A stretch of 64,000 nt of DNA from Saprospiraceae bacterium (GTDB lineage: Bacteria; Bacteroidota; Bacteroidia; Chitinophagales; Saprospiraceae): positions 1 through 64,000 of the forward strand of contig JANQPA010000115.1 in NCBI GenBank assembly GCA_028285545.1, read 5' to 3'. The position numbers and the translations under genes were made by a program. Positions within the stretch are counted from its first letter, which is position 1; every line of letters begins with the position of its first letter. The notes under the pieces were generated by a model. It ran no database searches. It was not told the DNA's origin and worked only from the letters and a program-made list of their open reading frames with translations. Of this stretch, positions 18,104 through 26,004 are shown in pieces.

Positions 18104-18703
18104 ATGGAGACAAAAGATGTAATTTCAAGGAAACGCTACAAGTTTGGAAATAAAAATAAAAGAATCGAAAAAGAATACATTAAAGGAATATTATCAAAAT
18201 CAGACTTACCGGAAGAACAAAAGTTTTATTTAAAATCAAGGTATCTTGATTCACTTTTTGCATTAGATAAACTGGCAATTGAAAATAAAGCAGTGTTCCA
18301 GGTAGCCAGATCTATAGTATTAATTATTGGAGTCCTGATACCCGCAATTGTAAATATTGATAATAGCATTATTCCTGATCAAACTTCAAAAATTATTGTT
18401 ACTGTTTTATCAGTATTTTCATCTGTATTATTTGGTGTATTACAAATTTGGAAACACGACCTAGTGTGGGCTCATCATAGGCTTCAATTTGAATTAATGA
18501 GAAGTGAATTGTATAGATTTTTGACTTTGTCTGGAGAAAATTATGAATCATTTACCTCTCATAAAGAGGCATTTAAAAAATTCGCTACTATTGCTGAAGA
18601 TAAATTTGATTTAGAAGTGAAAACTTATTTTAATATACTTCAATTAGGGAGTAAAAGTCAATTGTTAAATAACTTTGAGAATACCGAATCTATTGAAGGA
18701 TGA
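18104..18703 (+). CDS. DUF4231/SLATT-like two-TM membrane protein
   Basis: This 199-residue protein has a charged N-terminal helix region, the segment SRYLDSLFALDKLAIENK, two TM helices (about 69-84 and 96-115), then W-x-x-H-x-R-L-Q-F-E-x-M-R-S-E and a helical tail. This order fits DUF4231, part of the SLATT group of two-TM proteins predicted to be pore-forming effectors linked to nucleotide-signalling and defence loci. The start at 18104 follows the previous stop by one base, and its end overlaps the next gene in ATGA. Family assignment is by pattern; its role as an effector is inference. Confidence 0.72.
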   Translation: METKDVISRKRYKFGNKNKRIEKEYIKGILSKSDLPEEQKFYLKSRYLDSLFALDKLAIENKAVFQVARSIVLIIGVLIPAIVNIDNSIIPDQTSKIIVTVLSVFSSVLFGVLQIWKHDLVWAHHRLQFELMRSELYRFLTLSGENYESFTSHKEAFKKFATIAEDKFDLEVKTYFNILQLGSKSQLLNNFENTESIEG

Positions 18704-19380
18704 AAAAATTGTTTCTAGGCTTATTGTTTAGTGTGATTGTTTTTTTAGTATCCGTTCAGATTTTCAGCAAATCATTTTTACCATCACGAGATAAGATTCG
18801 AATATCCTGCGATTCACTTAAGATAACTGCATTATCAAATGCTCATAAGGTCCCCAATGATTTAAAGCCTAGTTTCGGTGAAGCAGTAAGTTTTTTTCCT
18901 GATCTTAAGAATACCCAAATTGAGTTGAAGTTAGCATCTATTTCTTCAACCATGCAAGCTCACCCTGAAATTACATTTAGGAACTTATTGAGTAAAAAAA
19001 GGAAGTTTATCATAAAAGTAAATAACGATTTTAAGACGAATAAAACCCTGAATTATAAAGAATTATCGAATGATATTTTAGTAGGATGGATCGGACATGA
19101 ATTAAGCCATATAGTAGACTATCAAAATAGAAGTTTCCTCTCTCTAATTGGCCTAGGAATAAATTATTATTTATCAAGTTCTTTTAGGTCTGAAGTTGAA
19201 AATTTTGCAGACAAATCGACAGTTTATCGAGGATTGGGTAAAGAACTACTTTCGGGAGTAGTTTACTCCATTGAAAACACCGAAATTTCAAAAGAATATC
19301 AAAATAAATTGGTTGAGAATTACTATTCTCCAAAAGAATTGAAAGAAATAATTGCTGAATATGAAATGAAATGCCGGTAA
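18700..19380 (+). CDS. Membrane-anchored HExxH zinc metallopeptidase-like protein
   Basis: This 226-residue protein has an N-terminal signal anchor (about 4-22) and a zincin motif H-E-L-S-H at 133-137 inside WIGHELSHIVDY. About 30 residues later comes S-E-V-E-N-F-A-D, which fits the third ligand and E-x-x-A-D pattern of M48-like gluzincins. It is small for M48 proteins and has no other TM helix I am sure of, so the catalytic domain would face the periplasm. Its start overlaps the DUF4231-like gene by four bases (ATGA), so it is the third gene of the operon. It may cleave or activate a membrane partner such as the two-TM protein. Confidence 0.75.
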   Translation: MKKLFLGLLFSVIVFLVSVQIFSKSFLPSRDKIRISCDSLKITALSNAHKVPNDLKPSFGEAVSFFPDLKNTQIELKLASISSTMQAHPEITFRNLLSKKRKFIIKVNNDFKTNKTLNYKELSNDILVGWIGHELSHIVDYQNRSFLSLIGLGINYYLSSSFRSEVENFADKSTVYRGLGKELLSGVVYSIENTEISKEYQNKLVENYYSPKELKEIIAEYEMKCR

Positions 19381-19429
19381 TCTTATCTACTTTCCTATCC
19401 TCACATCTTCCCATTTACAAATTTGCACA

Positions 19430-19972
19430 TCAAACAAGCTCCAACTCTTCTTTATTTGCTTCTAATACAGGAATAATAAAATCAATCAACTCTCTTAATT
19501 CCCAACCGATCATTTCTGCTCCTTTACGGCATTCATCACGATCAACAGAAGCAGCAAAAGAAGCTGTTTTAAATTTTTTCAATACAGATTTTGCTTTTAG
19601 GCCCTCTATTTTGGTAGGTCGGATCAAGGCAGAAGCCACAATAAAACCAGTAAGTTCATCCGCAGCAATGATGCATTTATCCAGCATGCTGTTTCGAGGC
19701 ACATTCCACTTGGTATAGTGACCGGCAATAGCATGTGCAATTTCATCCTCCCCCATTTCTCGTAGTTTTCCGACAATCACATTGGGATGTTGGTCAGGAT
19801 ATTTTTCGTAGTCGGCATCATGTAATAAGCCGGTTATGGCAAACTTTTCTTCATCTTCTCCAAAATGTTTGGCCATCGCTTCCATGACCAATTCTACGGT
19901 GCGGGCGTGTCGAAGGAGGGATTCCCCTTTTGTCATACTTTCCAGTATTTCTCTTGCTTTTACTCTATCCAT
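19430..19972 (-). CDS. HD-domain hydrolase (HDIG-like)
   Basis: This 180-residue protein has HD-superfamily ligands H22 (LLRHARTVE), H51-D52 (GLLHDADYEKYPDQHP) and a later AGHYTKW. Small HDIG-type proteins like this act on nucleotides or other phosphate esters in the cytoplasm. It converges with the metallopeptidase gene to its left and is followed on the same strand by an unrelated NmrA-like gene upstream. No hairpin terminator is evident in the 49 bases between the convergent stops. Confidence 0.82.
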   Translation of the reverse strand: MDRVKAREILESMTKGESLLRHARTVELVMEAMAKHFGEDEEKFAITGLLHDADYEKYPDQHPNVIVGKLREMGEDEIAHAIAGHYTKWNVPRNSMLDKCIIAADELTGFIVASALIRPTKIEGLKAKSVLKKFKTASFAASVDRDECRKGAEMIGWELRELIDFIIPVLEANKEELELV

Positions 19973-20024
19973 ACAGGTAATTTGAATTAATGTGCTAAGA
20001 AAGTTTCAATTTAATAAATGCCAT

Positions 20025-20681
20025 TTACTTTTCCGAAATTGTAGGCAACTGGCCAATATATTTTTTCTGTTCTAAACAATCCAACATAAAGATGGCTACC
20101 TGTCTTCTGCTAATTGTAAAGGATGGTTTTGGCTGACCATCAATCGTAACCACCAATTCTCTCAATTTTTTGGCATTGGTTAATCCGGCAGGTCGGAGGA
20201 TGGTAAAATCCAATTTTGAGGCCTTCAGTGCATCCTCATGTCTTTCATGATCGGCATACGGATATTTGACATTACTATTTCGGATCAGCCATCTGAACCA
20301 AGAAGGTAGTTCCTGGAAAGTTTCATGTGTACCCCAGGCCGAAAGGGTCAGGATGCGTTTAATCTTATTTTTTTTCATAGCCTTTACAAGGTAGTCTATG
20401 GTCCTGGACACCAGTTTTTCGGGAGAGCGCAATTTGGCCCAGGGCCAGTCGGAAGTCCTAGAAACGTTAAGAGCAAAAAGGACAGCTTCACATCCTTTGA
20501 TTGCTTCTTCGATCATTTTTTCATCATTAGGGAGGCCTTCGAAGAGAGCTAGGCTTTCATTTTTTGTATTGACCTTCGTTTTATTTCTTACAATAGCATT
20601 AACCTGATGCCCCCTGTCCAAACATTCCTGAAGGATGTGCTTCCCTGTTCTGCCTGTAGCGCCAATTAGAAGAATTTTCAT
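20025..20681 (-). CDS. NAD(P)-binding NmrA-like short-chain epimerase/reductase
   Basis: This 218-residue protein opens with the Rossmann motif IGATGRTG (G7-x-x-G10-x-x-G13) and continues with the atypical-SDR pattern ILTLSAWGTHETF and LRPAGLTN. Such proteins bind NAD(P) and act as flavin reductase-like or redox-sensing proteins; the classic Y-x-x-x-K is not clear, as in many NmrA-like members. It lies nine bases from the short asparaginase gene upstream, so the two are probably one operon. Confidence 0.8.
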   Translation of the reverse strand: MKILLIGATGRTGKHILQECLDRGHQVNAIVRNKTKVNTKNESLALFEGLPNDEKMIEEAIKGCEAVLFALNVSRTSDWPWAKLRSPEKLVSRTIDYLVKAMKKNKIKRILTLSAWGTHETFQELPSWFRWLIRNSNVKYPYADHERHEDALKASKLDFTILRPAGLTNAKKLRELVVTIDGQPKPSFTISRRQVAIFMLDCLEQKKYIGQLPTISEK

Positions 20682-20690
20682 GAGTTAATC

Positions 20691-21176
20691 TTATTTAAAT
20701 TGTCCCGTTTCCAAATTTCTGTGCATTTCTCCTACCGGTTTTACAATTCCATGCATGCTAATCCAAACGCCCCGATCGAGAACATTTGCTGCTCCAATAG
20801 CTGCTCCAACATTTAAGGAGGCATCGGAATTATAAAACCTTTCAGGACGCATGGCTCCGGTAAGAATAATTAATTTATCGCTAATTTTTTGTTGGAGAAA
20901 AATTCCAGTCTCGATTAAGGTATCTGTACCATGAGTGATAATCACCCTTTGGACTTCCTGGGCTAATATCATTTCCGCCAGAGCATCTCGATCTGTGTCT
21001 GTGATTTCAAGGCTATCTTTTTGAAATGCTGTGATGACATTGTACTCAAAAGAGGGATTCAGTTTTTCAAGAATTCTCAATGTGGCGGGTTCTCCAAACT
21101 CGAAAGCCCAACCTCTGGTGGTATGTGGATAATCTTTATCAATGGTTCCTCCTGTCTGGATAAAAAGGATGGTCAT
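20691..21176 (-). CDS. Short single-domain asparaginase-like protein
   Basis: This 161-residue protein matches only the N-terminal domain of bacterial L-asparaginases: TGGTID at 8-13 with the nucleophile threonine, THGTDT at 81-86, and TGAMRP. Full-length enzymes are about 330 residues with a second domain that completes the neighbouring active site in the oligomer. The stop is natural, with no downstream continuation before the next gene nine bases away. Short asparaginase-domain proteins exist as a separate family, so this need not be a broken gene. Activity on asparagine is uncertain. Confidence 0.78.
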   Translation of the reverse strand: MTILFIQTGGTIDKDYPHTTRGWAFEFGEPATLRILEKLNPSFEYNVITAFQKDSLEITDTDRDALAEMILAQEVQRVIITHGTDTLIETGIFLQQKISDKLIILTGAMRPERFYNSDASLNVGAAIGAANVLDRGVWISMHGIVKPVGEMHRNLETGQFK

Positions 21177-21371
21177 GGATCGGTGTTTTGAGAAAAATAT
21201 GGCTTAAATATAAAATTACCAGACGAATATATCGGATAAAAAGCAAAATTTAGGCTGGAATTAGACCAGGGTGCAAAAAAAGTTAGTGATGAGAAATGTT
21301 ATGATAATATTGTAGCTTAGGGTTGTCTTTTATTTTGATAAATGCCCGCTTCATGCAAACATGATATCTTC

Positions 21372-21734
21372 ATGGAAATATTCAAGCAATTCACATTCGA
21401 TTCTGCGCACTGGTTACCACATGTACCCGATGGTCACAAGTGCAAAAACATGCATGGTCATACCTATATCGTTCGTTTTTATGTAAAAGGGGCACTGGAT
21501 CCAAAATTGGGCTGGGTCATTGACTTTGCTGAAATTAAAAGGGTATGGAAGCCCTTAGAGAAAATACTAGACCACAAATGTCTAAATGACATACCGGGGC
21601 TTGAAAATCCTACTGCCGAAAACATTGCAATTTGGCTCTGGAGAAAAGTAAAACCGGATTTACCACAGCTATCCAGAATTGATTTATCTGAAAATCCAGG
21701 CTCCGGAATTATTTACAGAGGAGAGTTTGAGTAA
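21372..21734 (+). CDS. queD: 6-carboxy-5,6,7,8-tetrahydropterin synthase QueD
   Basis: This 120-residue protein makes 6-carboxytetrahydropterin from dihydroneopterin triphosphate, an early step of queuosine biosynthesis. Zinc ligands His13 (FDSAHW), His28 and His30 (MHGH) and catalytic Cys24 (C-K-N-M-H-G-H) are all present at QueD-like spacing, and E-N-P-T-A-E-N lies further on. The ATG at 21372 is chosen over an in-frame one at 21342 because it gives the family N-terminus MEIFKQFTFDSAHW. No queC or queE adjoins it and no preQ1 riboswitch was seen upstream. Confidence 0.9.
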   Translation: MEIFKQFTFDSAHWLPHVPDGHKCKNMHGHTYIVRFYVKGALDPKLGWVIDFAEIKRVWKPLEKILDHKCLNDIPGLENPTAENIAIWLWRKVKPDLPQLSRIDLSENPGSGIIYRGEFE

Positions 21735-21784
21735 AGATTATTAAACCGAACTTATTTCCAATTGTAGAGATTGAACTAAGAAAA

Positions 21785-21807
21785 GGGCTTAAAAAGCTCA
21801 ATTTTTC
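21785..21807 (+). terminator. Weak possible terminator after queD
   Basis: GGGCTT (21785-21790) pairs with AAGCTC (21794-21799), including one G-U pair, around a 3-base A loop, followed by AATTTTT. It is short and AT-rich, so only a candidate. Confidence 0.35.
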
Positions 21808-21866
21808 ACTAAAATCGTTACTTATTTCGTTTGAGTATCGTCAACAAGTCATAAAACTAATAATCA

Positions 21867-22649
21867 ATGAAAAAAATACTTTTCCTCTTATTAGCAGTTT
21901 CTTTCTTTAGCAGCTGCAACAAAAAACGGATTACAGAACTTCAACGCGAGATAGAACTCAAGGATGAACAAATAGAGTTATTGGAAGAAAATGTTAGAAA
22001 TCTCCAACAAACCAACAGCAGTGTCTTAGATCGATTGGCAGATCTATCTGTAGTCAATAAAGATGGTGCAGAAAGTATTAAAAAGTCATTAGAGAACATC
22101 AACCAACAATATGGATTCATTCAGGATCTGACTGAAAAAATTCAATCTAAAGATTCATTAAACCTTGCTTTGGTTATGAACCTGAAACGTTCCTTAGCAG
22201 ATGTTAATGATGAAGATGTTCAAGTTGAAGTTAGAGGTGGAGTTGTTTATGTCTCTATTTCTGATAAAATGTTGTTCAGTTCGGGAAGTTCAAGGGTAAC
22301 CAGCCGGGCCAGAGAAGTCTTAGGTAAGGTGGCCTCTGTGATTAATGATCAGATGGAAATCAATGTGATGGTGGAGGGACATACTGATAATGTTCCGATT
22401 AATACCTCTTGTAATAAGGACAATTGGGACTTGAGTGTAAGAAGAGCTACCTCGGTAGTAAGAATATTGGAAAAAGAATATTTCGTTGCACCTGAGCGCC
22501 TGACTGCTGCTGGTAGAAGTGAATTTTTGCCAATCGCGGATAATGGAGAAAGCTCGGGCAAGAGCCTGAACAGGCGTACCGAAATCATTTTGACGCCAAA
22601 ACTGGATCAATTCTTTAAACTCTTAGAAGCACCTCCATTGGCGGATTAA
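21867..22649 (+). CDS. OmpA-family peptidoglycan-associated lipoprotein
   Basis: This 260-residue protein has a lipoprotein signal peptide (FFSSC, Cys17), a coiled coil at about 20-110 (heptad-like ITELQREIELKDEQIELLEE) and a C-terminal OmpA domain at about 125-250. That domain contains LFSSGSSRVTSRA and VEGHTDNVPI, and ends SLNRRTEII, whose Arg with the Asp of HTDN binds diaminopimelate in the cell wall. It tethers the outer membrane to peptidoglycan, with the coiled coil as spacer. A strong terminator at 22667-22706 ends the unit. Confidence 0.9.
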   Translation: MKKILFLLLAVSFFSSCNKKRITELQREIELKDEQIELLEENVRNLQQTNSSVLDRLADLSVVNKDGAESIKKSLENINQQYGFIQDLTEKIQSKDSLNLALVMNLKRSLADVNDEDVQVEVRGGVVYVSISDKMLFSSGSSRVTSRAREVLGKVASVINDQMEINVMVEGHTDNVPINTSCNKDNWDLSVRRATSVVRILEKEYFVAPERLTAAGRSEFLPIADNGESSGKSLNRRTEIILTPKLDQFFKLLEAPPLAD

Positions 22650-22666
22650 CTTTTTCTTTGATAAAA

Positions 22667-22710
22667 TAAAAAATGCATCCTGGTTTAAATCAGGATGCAT
22701 TTTTTATTTT
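22667..22710. terminator. Strong intrinsic terminator after the OmpA gene
   Basis: A perfect 16-bp stem (22667-22682 with 22691-22706) carries GCATCCTG/CAGGATGC at its top, an 8-base loop and flanking A/T runs. It is followed by ATTTTT on the plus strand. It separates the OmpA gene from the next 5'-nucleotidase-like gene, and the symmetric A/T runs allow use from both sides. Confidence 0.9.
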
Positions 22711-22746
22711 TAGGCTTACATTTCCCAAAACTAATCTTAATACTCC

Positions 22747-24288
22747 ATGAGAAAAATATTGCAGTTTTATTATTTGTTTCTTCTTATTGTTACTCTTAGT
22801 GCTTGCGGCACAAGTAGAAACGTTTCCTCTGATAATGTAATCGAATTTACCATTCTCCAAATTAATGATGTTTATGAGATTGCACCTTTGGAGGGTGGAA
22901 AAGCAGGTGGTATTGCCCGAGTTGCTCATATAAAGCAAGAACTGCTAAAGGAAAATCCCAATACCATTTCTATGTTGGCTGGTGATTTTTTAAGTCCCTC
23001 CTTAATGGCAACGCTTAAAATGGACAATGGTGAAAGGATTGCTGGCTTGCAAATGGTAGAATCCTTAAATGCAATGGGCTTAGATTATGCCACTTTTGGA
23101 AATCATGAGTTTGATCTTAGAGATTTAGAAACACTTGAAAAAAGAATAGATCAAAGTAAGTTTGAATACACCACCTGTAATGCTTTCATGGTAAAAAATG
23201 GGCAGCAGATGCCTTTTACACAAAATATTAATGGTGAGGATCGTGAGGTTCCTAAATACCTCATTCACGAGTTTAAGAACTCAAAAGGTCAAAGCATGAC
23301 CATGGGAATTATTGGAGTGGTGTTGCCCTTTAACCAAACGGATTATGTAACCTATACTGATGTGAATGAGACTTTTAAGAAGACTTTGGTCGAGCTTAAA
23401 CCAAAGGTCGATGTGGTAATCGGTCTTACCCATCTGGATATAGACGATGATATGGAGTTGGCGAGACAAATAACGGAGGTTCCCCTTTTCATTGGAGGGC
23501 ACGATCATGTGAACATGAAGCATCAGGTAAAAAACACCATTATTACCAAAGCCGATGCTAACGCAAAAACCATTTATATACACCGATTCAAATTTTTTCC
23601 AGCAACAAAAAAGGTGGATTTAAAATCTGAACTAAAAAAAGTTGACGATCAAATTCCTGATGAACCAAAAACAGCTGAGGTGGTGAAAAAATGGGCCAGT
23701 AATGTAAACGCCATTTTGGAAGGACAGGGCTATACCCCTAATCGTAAATTAATGGTAGCAGATACTCCTCTTGAATGCACTGAAGCAAAGGTGCGCTCCC
23801 GACAAACGAATTTCGGCAGTTTAGCCACCAAAGCGATGGCCAATGCGGTACCAGGAGGAGATGTTTATTTACTCAACAGTGGTTCCATGCGATTGGATGA
23901 CGACATCTCTGGTACCGTGGTAGAATATGATGTGCTTCGAACCTTCCCCTTTGGCGGAGGAATTGTGAAGATGAATATTAAAGGAGAGGTTTTGAATGAG
24001 ATTTTAAACATTGGACTATTTACCAACAGGGGCGATGGAGGCTATTTCCAGGTATTTAAAGTAGATGGAGACAAGGACAACTGGATTATCAATGGATCTG
24101 TCTTGGACAAATCAAAAAACTATGCCATCGTTTTACCTGAATTTGTAGCCGCAGGTAGAGAGGCAAACCTTTCTATGTTAGCTGACTATGATTTTGAAAA
24201 ACAAGATAATTTTGTCATTGCAGGCACTGAAGTCAAAAATGATATACGCGATATTGTTGTTCAATTTATGTTACAGATCGGAAATTAG
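22747..24288 (+). CDS. 5'-nucleotidase family lipoprotein (second paralogue)
   Basis: This 513-residue protein has a lipoprotein signal ending L-S-A-C-G (Cys19 or 20). It then has a metallophosphoesterase domain (LQINDVYEI, LAGDFLSPS, FGNHEFDLRD, GLTHLDIDDD, IGGHDHVN) and a 5_nucleotid_C domain (SRQTNFGSLATKA, NSGSMRLDD, RGDGGYFQV). The first metal motif is D-V-Y instead of D-x-H, a change common to a branch of the family, while the final GGHDH is intact. It would hydrolyse extracellular nucleotides or related esters on the periplasmic side. It differs from the gene at 13355-14929, so the two are not a recent duplication. Confidence 0.85.
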   Translation: MRKILQFYYLFLLIVTLSACGTSRNVSSDNVIEFTILQINDVYEIAPLEGGKAGGIARVAHIKQELLKENPNTISMLAGDFLSPSLMATLKMDNGERIAGLQMVESLNAMGLDYATFGNHEFDLRDLETLEKRIDQSKFEYTTCNAFMVKNGQQMPFTQNINGEDREVPKYLIHEFKNSKGQSMTMGIIGVVLPFNQTDYVTYTDVNETFKKTLVELKPKVDVVIGLTHLDIDDDMELARQITEVPLFIGGHDHVNMKHQVKNTIITKADANAKTIYIHRFKFFPATKKVDLKSELKKVDDQIPDEPKTAEVVKKWASNVNAILEGQGYTPNRKLMVADTPLECTEAKVRSRQTNFGSLATKAMANAVPGGDVYLLNSGSMRLDDDISGTVVEYDVLRTFPFGGGIVKMNIKGEVLNEILNIGLFTNRGDGGYFQVFKVDGDKDNWIINGSVLDKSKNYAIVLPEFVAAGREANLSMLADYDFEKQDNFVIAGTEVKNDIRDIVVQFMLQIGN

Positions 24289-24297
24289 TAGAAGTAT

Positions 24298-25065
24298 ATG
24301 ATCATACCACAAATACCAGATTTTAAGAAGTATTCTTTTAGCGCTTTGACTTCAGTAGGCAAGGAAGTGACTCATGATGTTTATGAAAAAGGAGAAGGTC
24401 CAGTGGTTTTAATCATACAAGAACTTCCAGGTATTGGTCAGGAGACCCTCCGTTTGGCGGCACTATTTCTAGAAAAAGGCTTTAGAGTGGTGATGCCTCA
24501 TCTTTTTGGGCCCTTAGGGAAAACCAACATGGCAGGCAATTTGGTTAAGGTCATGTGTATGTATAAGGAGTTTCACATATTTAGCTCCAACAAAACCAGT
24601 CCTATAGTCAATTGGTTAAGAGCCCTTTGTCAGCACTTGGTTAAAGAAAATAACAGTAAGGGAGTAGGTGTTATTGGCATGTGTCTAACTGGCAATTTTG
24701 CCATCTCCCTTATGGTAGATGAATCCGTCATGGCAGCCGTAGCCTCTCAACCAAGCCTGCCTGTGCAAAAAGGATCTGCTTTGCATATGAGTGAGGATGA
24801 AATCCAAATCATCAAGTCAAGGTTGGATCAACATGGCCCCATGAAGGCCTTCCGTTTTGAGGGTGATGGCTTATGTCCTGCAAGAAGGTTTAAGGCTCTG
24901 CAGGAAACTTTTAACTCCGATGAACAAGAACGTATCCAACTTCGAGTCCTACCGGGGAAAGGTCATTCTGTTTTAACCATTCATTTTAACGCAGAAGATG
25001 GGCATCCAACCAAAGAAGCTTTGGAAGAGATTTTTGATTACTTCGGAGAAAAGCTAAGAGAGTAA
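24298..25065 (+). CDS. Dienelactone hydrolase family protein
   Basis: This 255-residue alpha/beta hydrolase has the Cys nucleophile typical of dienelactone hydrolases at C129 in VIGMCLTGNFA, ELPGIGQET near 42-50 as the oxyanion region, and a late His in GKGHSV. It is cytoplasmic, with no signal peptide. The family opens lactone rings or cleaves esters; the substrate here is unknown. It starts nine bases after the 5'-nucleotidase-like gene, so the two are probably co-transcribed, and its last codons lie inside the bidirectional hairpin terminator. Confidence 0.82.
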   Translation: MIIPQIPDFKKYSFSALTSVGKEVTHDVYEKGEGPVVLIIQELPGIGQETLRLAALFLEKGFRVVMPHLFGPLGKTNMAGNLVKVMCMYKEFHIFSSNKTSPIVNWLRALCQHLVKENNSKGVGVIGMCLTGNFAISLMVDESVMAAVASQPSLPVQKGSALHMSEDEIQIIKSRLDQHGPMKAFRFEGDGLCPARRFKALQETFNSDEQERIQLRVLPGKGHSVLTIHFNAEDGHPTKEALEEIFDYFGEKLRE

Positions 25066-25097
25066 TTTCAGTGGCGTGCCACTGAAATTACTCTCTT
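25056..25097. terminator. Bidirectional hairpin terminator overlapping both stop codons
   Basis: A perfect 20-bp stem (25056-25075 with 25078-25097) closes a 2-base loop. The plus-strand stop TAA (25063-25065) lies in the left arm, and the minus-strand gene's stop (25088-25090) lies in the right arm. Because the arms are complementary, both proteins end in Arg-Glu. The structure would terminate or protect both convergent transcripts. Confidence 0.88.
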
Positions 25098-25732
25098 TGA
25101 AACACACTCGTCATCCATTCTCGATTAAGTCTTTGATCAATTTTTTTAAAACCTGCTTTTGTTAACCTTTCTTCAATTTTTTCTACTGAATGAACGTAAG
25201 GTCGGAAGGGATCTTTTCTAAGTTTTTGGATCAAAACCCCAATTTGCTGCACTGCTTTCACCCACCATTCATCTCTTGGAATGGTATAAGCGTACCATTT
25301 TTTGGCCTTTGCAGAGGAATAATCAATTAATTTTTTATAGTCTTCATAACAACAGATCACTTTGTCCAAGGTCACCAAATCGGATTGACCCAGCTCTTCA
25401 TGAACCTCTACAAAATCTCCCAAAGTTGTTTTCACCCGGCCAGACATATTTCTCTTTTTCACTTCTCCCAAAAATGTATTTAAATAACTTGAGGATAAAT
25501 CCACATGCGTAATATTCGATATCCCTACCTTATCCAACTCAAAGGTGATCTGCCCTACTCCACCGCCTATATCTAATAAAGTATGATTTTTCAGAGGCAA
25601 TTTTTTTAATAGATTGATCATAGGTCGTGAATTTTTTCTCACTCCCTTTCTGAGGTAATACTTCATCTGTTTTTGAGCCATCTTTTGCCCAAAAAAATCA
25701 TCATACATCTTTTGACAGCAATCTTCACTCAT
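25088..25732 (-). CDS. Class I SAM-dependent methyltransferase
   Basis: This 214-residue protein has the SAM-binding motif L-D-I-G-G-G-V-G-Q at about 53-61, the acidic ribose-binding end of strand 2 (THVDLS), and motif LVTLDKVICCYEDY. The overall pattern recalls the BchM/UbiG-type fold that methylates small molecules, but the substrate cannot be named. The gene ends inside the shared hairpin with the dienelactone hydrolase gene. Its start codon directly abuts the degenerate octamer array at 25733-25780, an unusual 5' leader. Confidence 0.85.
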   Translation of the reverse strand: MSEDCCQKMYDDFFGQKMAQKQMKYYLRKGVRKNSRPMINLLKKLPLKNHTLLDIGGGVGQITFELDKVGISNITHVDLSSSYLNTFLGEVKKRNMSGRVKTTLGDFVEVHEELGQSDLVTLDKVICCYEDYKKLIDYSSAKAKKWYAYTIPRDEWWVKAVQQIGVLIQKLRKDPFRPYVHSVEKIEERLTKAGFKKIDQRLNREWMTSVFQRE

Positions 25733-25780
25733 GGTTATTGAGTTATTGGTTATTAGGTTATTGGGTTATTCGTTATTAGG
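25733..25780. repeat. Degenerate GTTATT array at a start codon
   Basis: Six GTTATT cores with spacings of 8, 7, 8, 8 and 7 bases begin on the base next to the methyltransferase start codon. The unit is that of the arrays at 12498 and 17389 but degraded. Inverted relatives (CCATTAACGATTAACG) follow at about 25802-25819. Lying in the leader, it could affect expression. Confidence 0.75.
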
Positions 25781-25844
25781 GAAGTTCCGAATAACGATTG
25801 GCCCATTAACGATTAACGAAATACTTACTAATAAATTGGTTTTA

Positions 25845-25949
25845 CTAATTGGTCTTCGTTTCACTTTTAGGGTGTCGGAACAAGATAAGACCAAATAAAA
25901 GTACGAATACAATATAAATAATTCCTGTTGTCAAAAGGTAATGTAGCAT
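25845..25949 (-). CDS. Small single-TM membrane protein (34 residues)
   Basis: From ATG at 25949 to TAG at 25845 the frame encodes MLHYLLTTGIIYIV, then a hydrophobic stretch to about residue 24, followed by FRHPKSETKTN. This gives one TM helix and a positively charged tail, the shape of small regulatory or subunit membrane proteins. The frame is open for 17 more codons upstream without a usual start. It is not a family I recognise and could be chance. Confidence 0.45.
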   Translation of the reverse strand: MLHYLLTTGIIYIVFVLLFGLILFRHPKSETKTN

Positions 25950-26004
25950 GCTAGGATTAATCCATCTTCCCAGTAAAAAAAGAACACCTTTTTTACCATT
26001 AATC

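Noticed and set aside
21177-21371. Possible preQ1 riboswitch before queD
   Set aside because: No pseudoknot-like CCNAAAA core or suitable stem was found in the leader.
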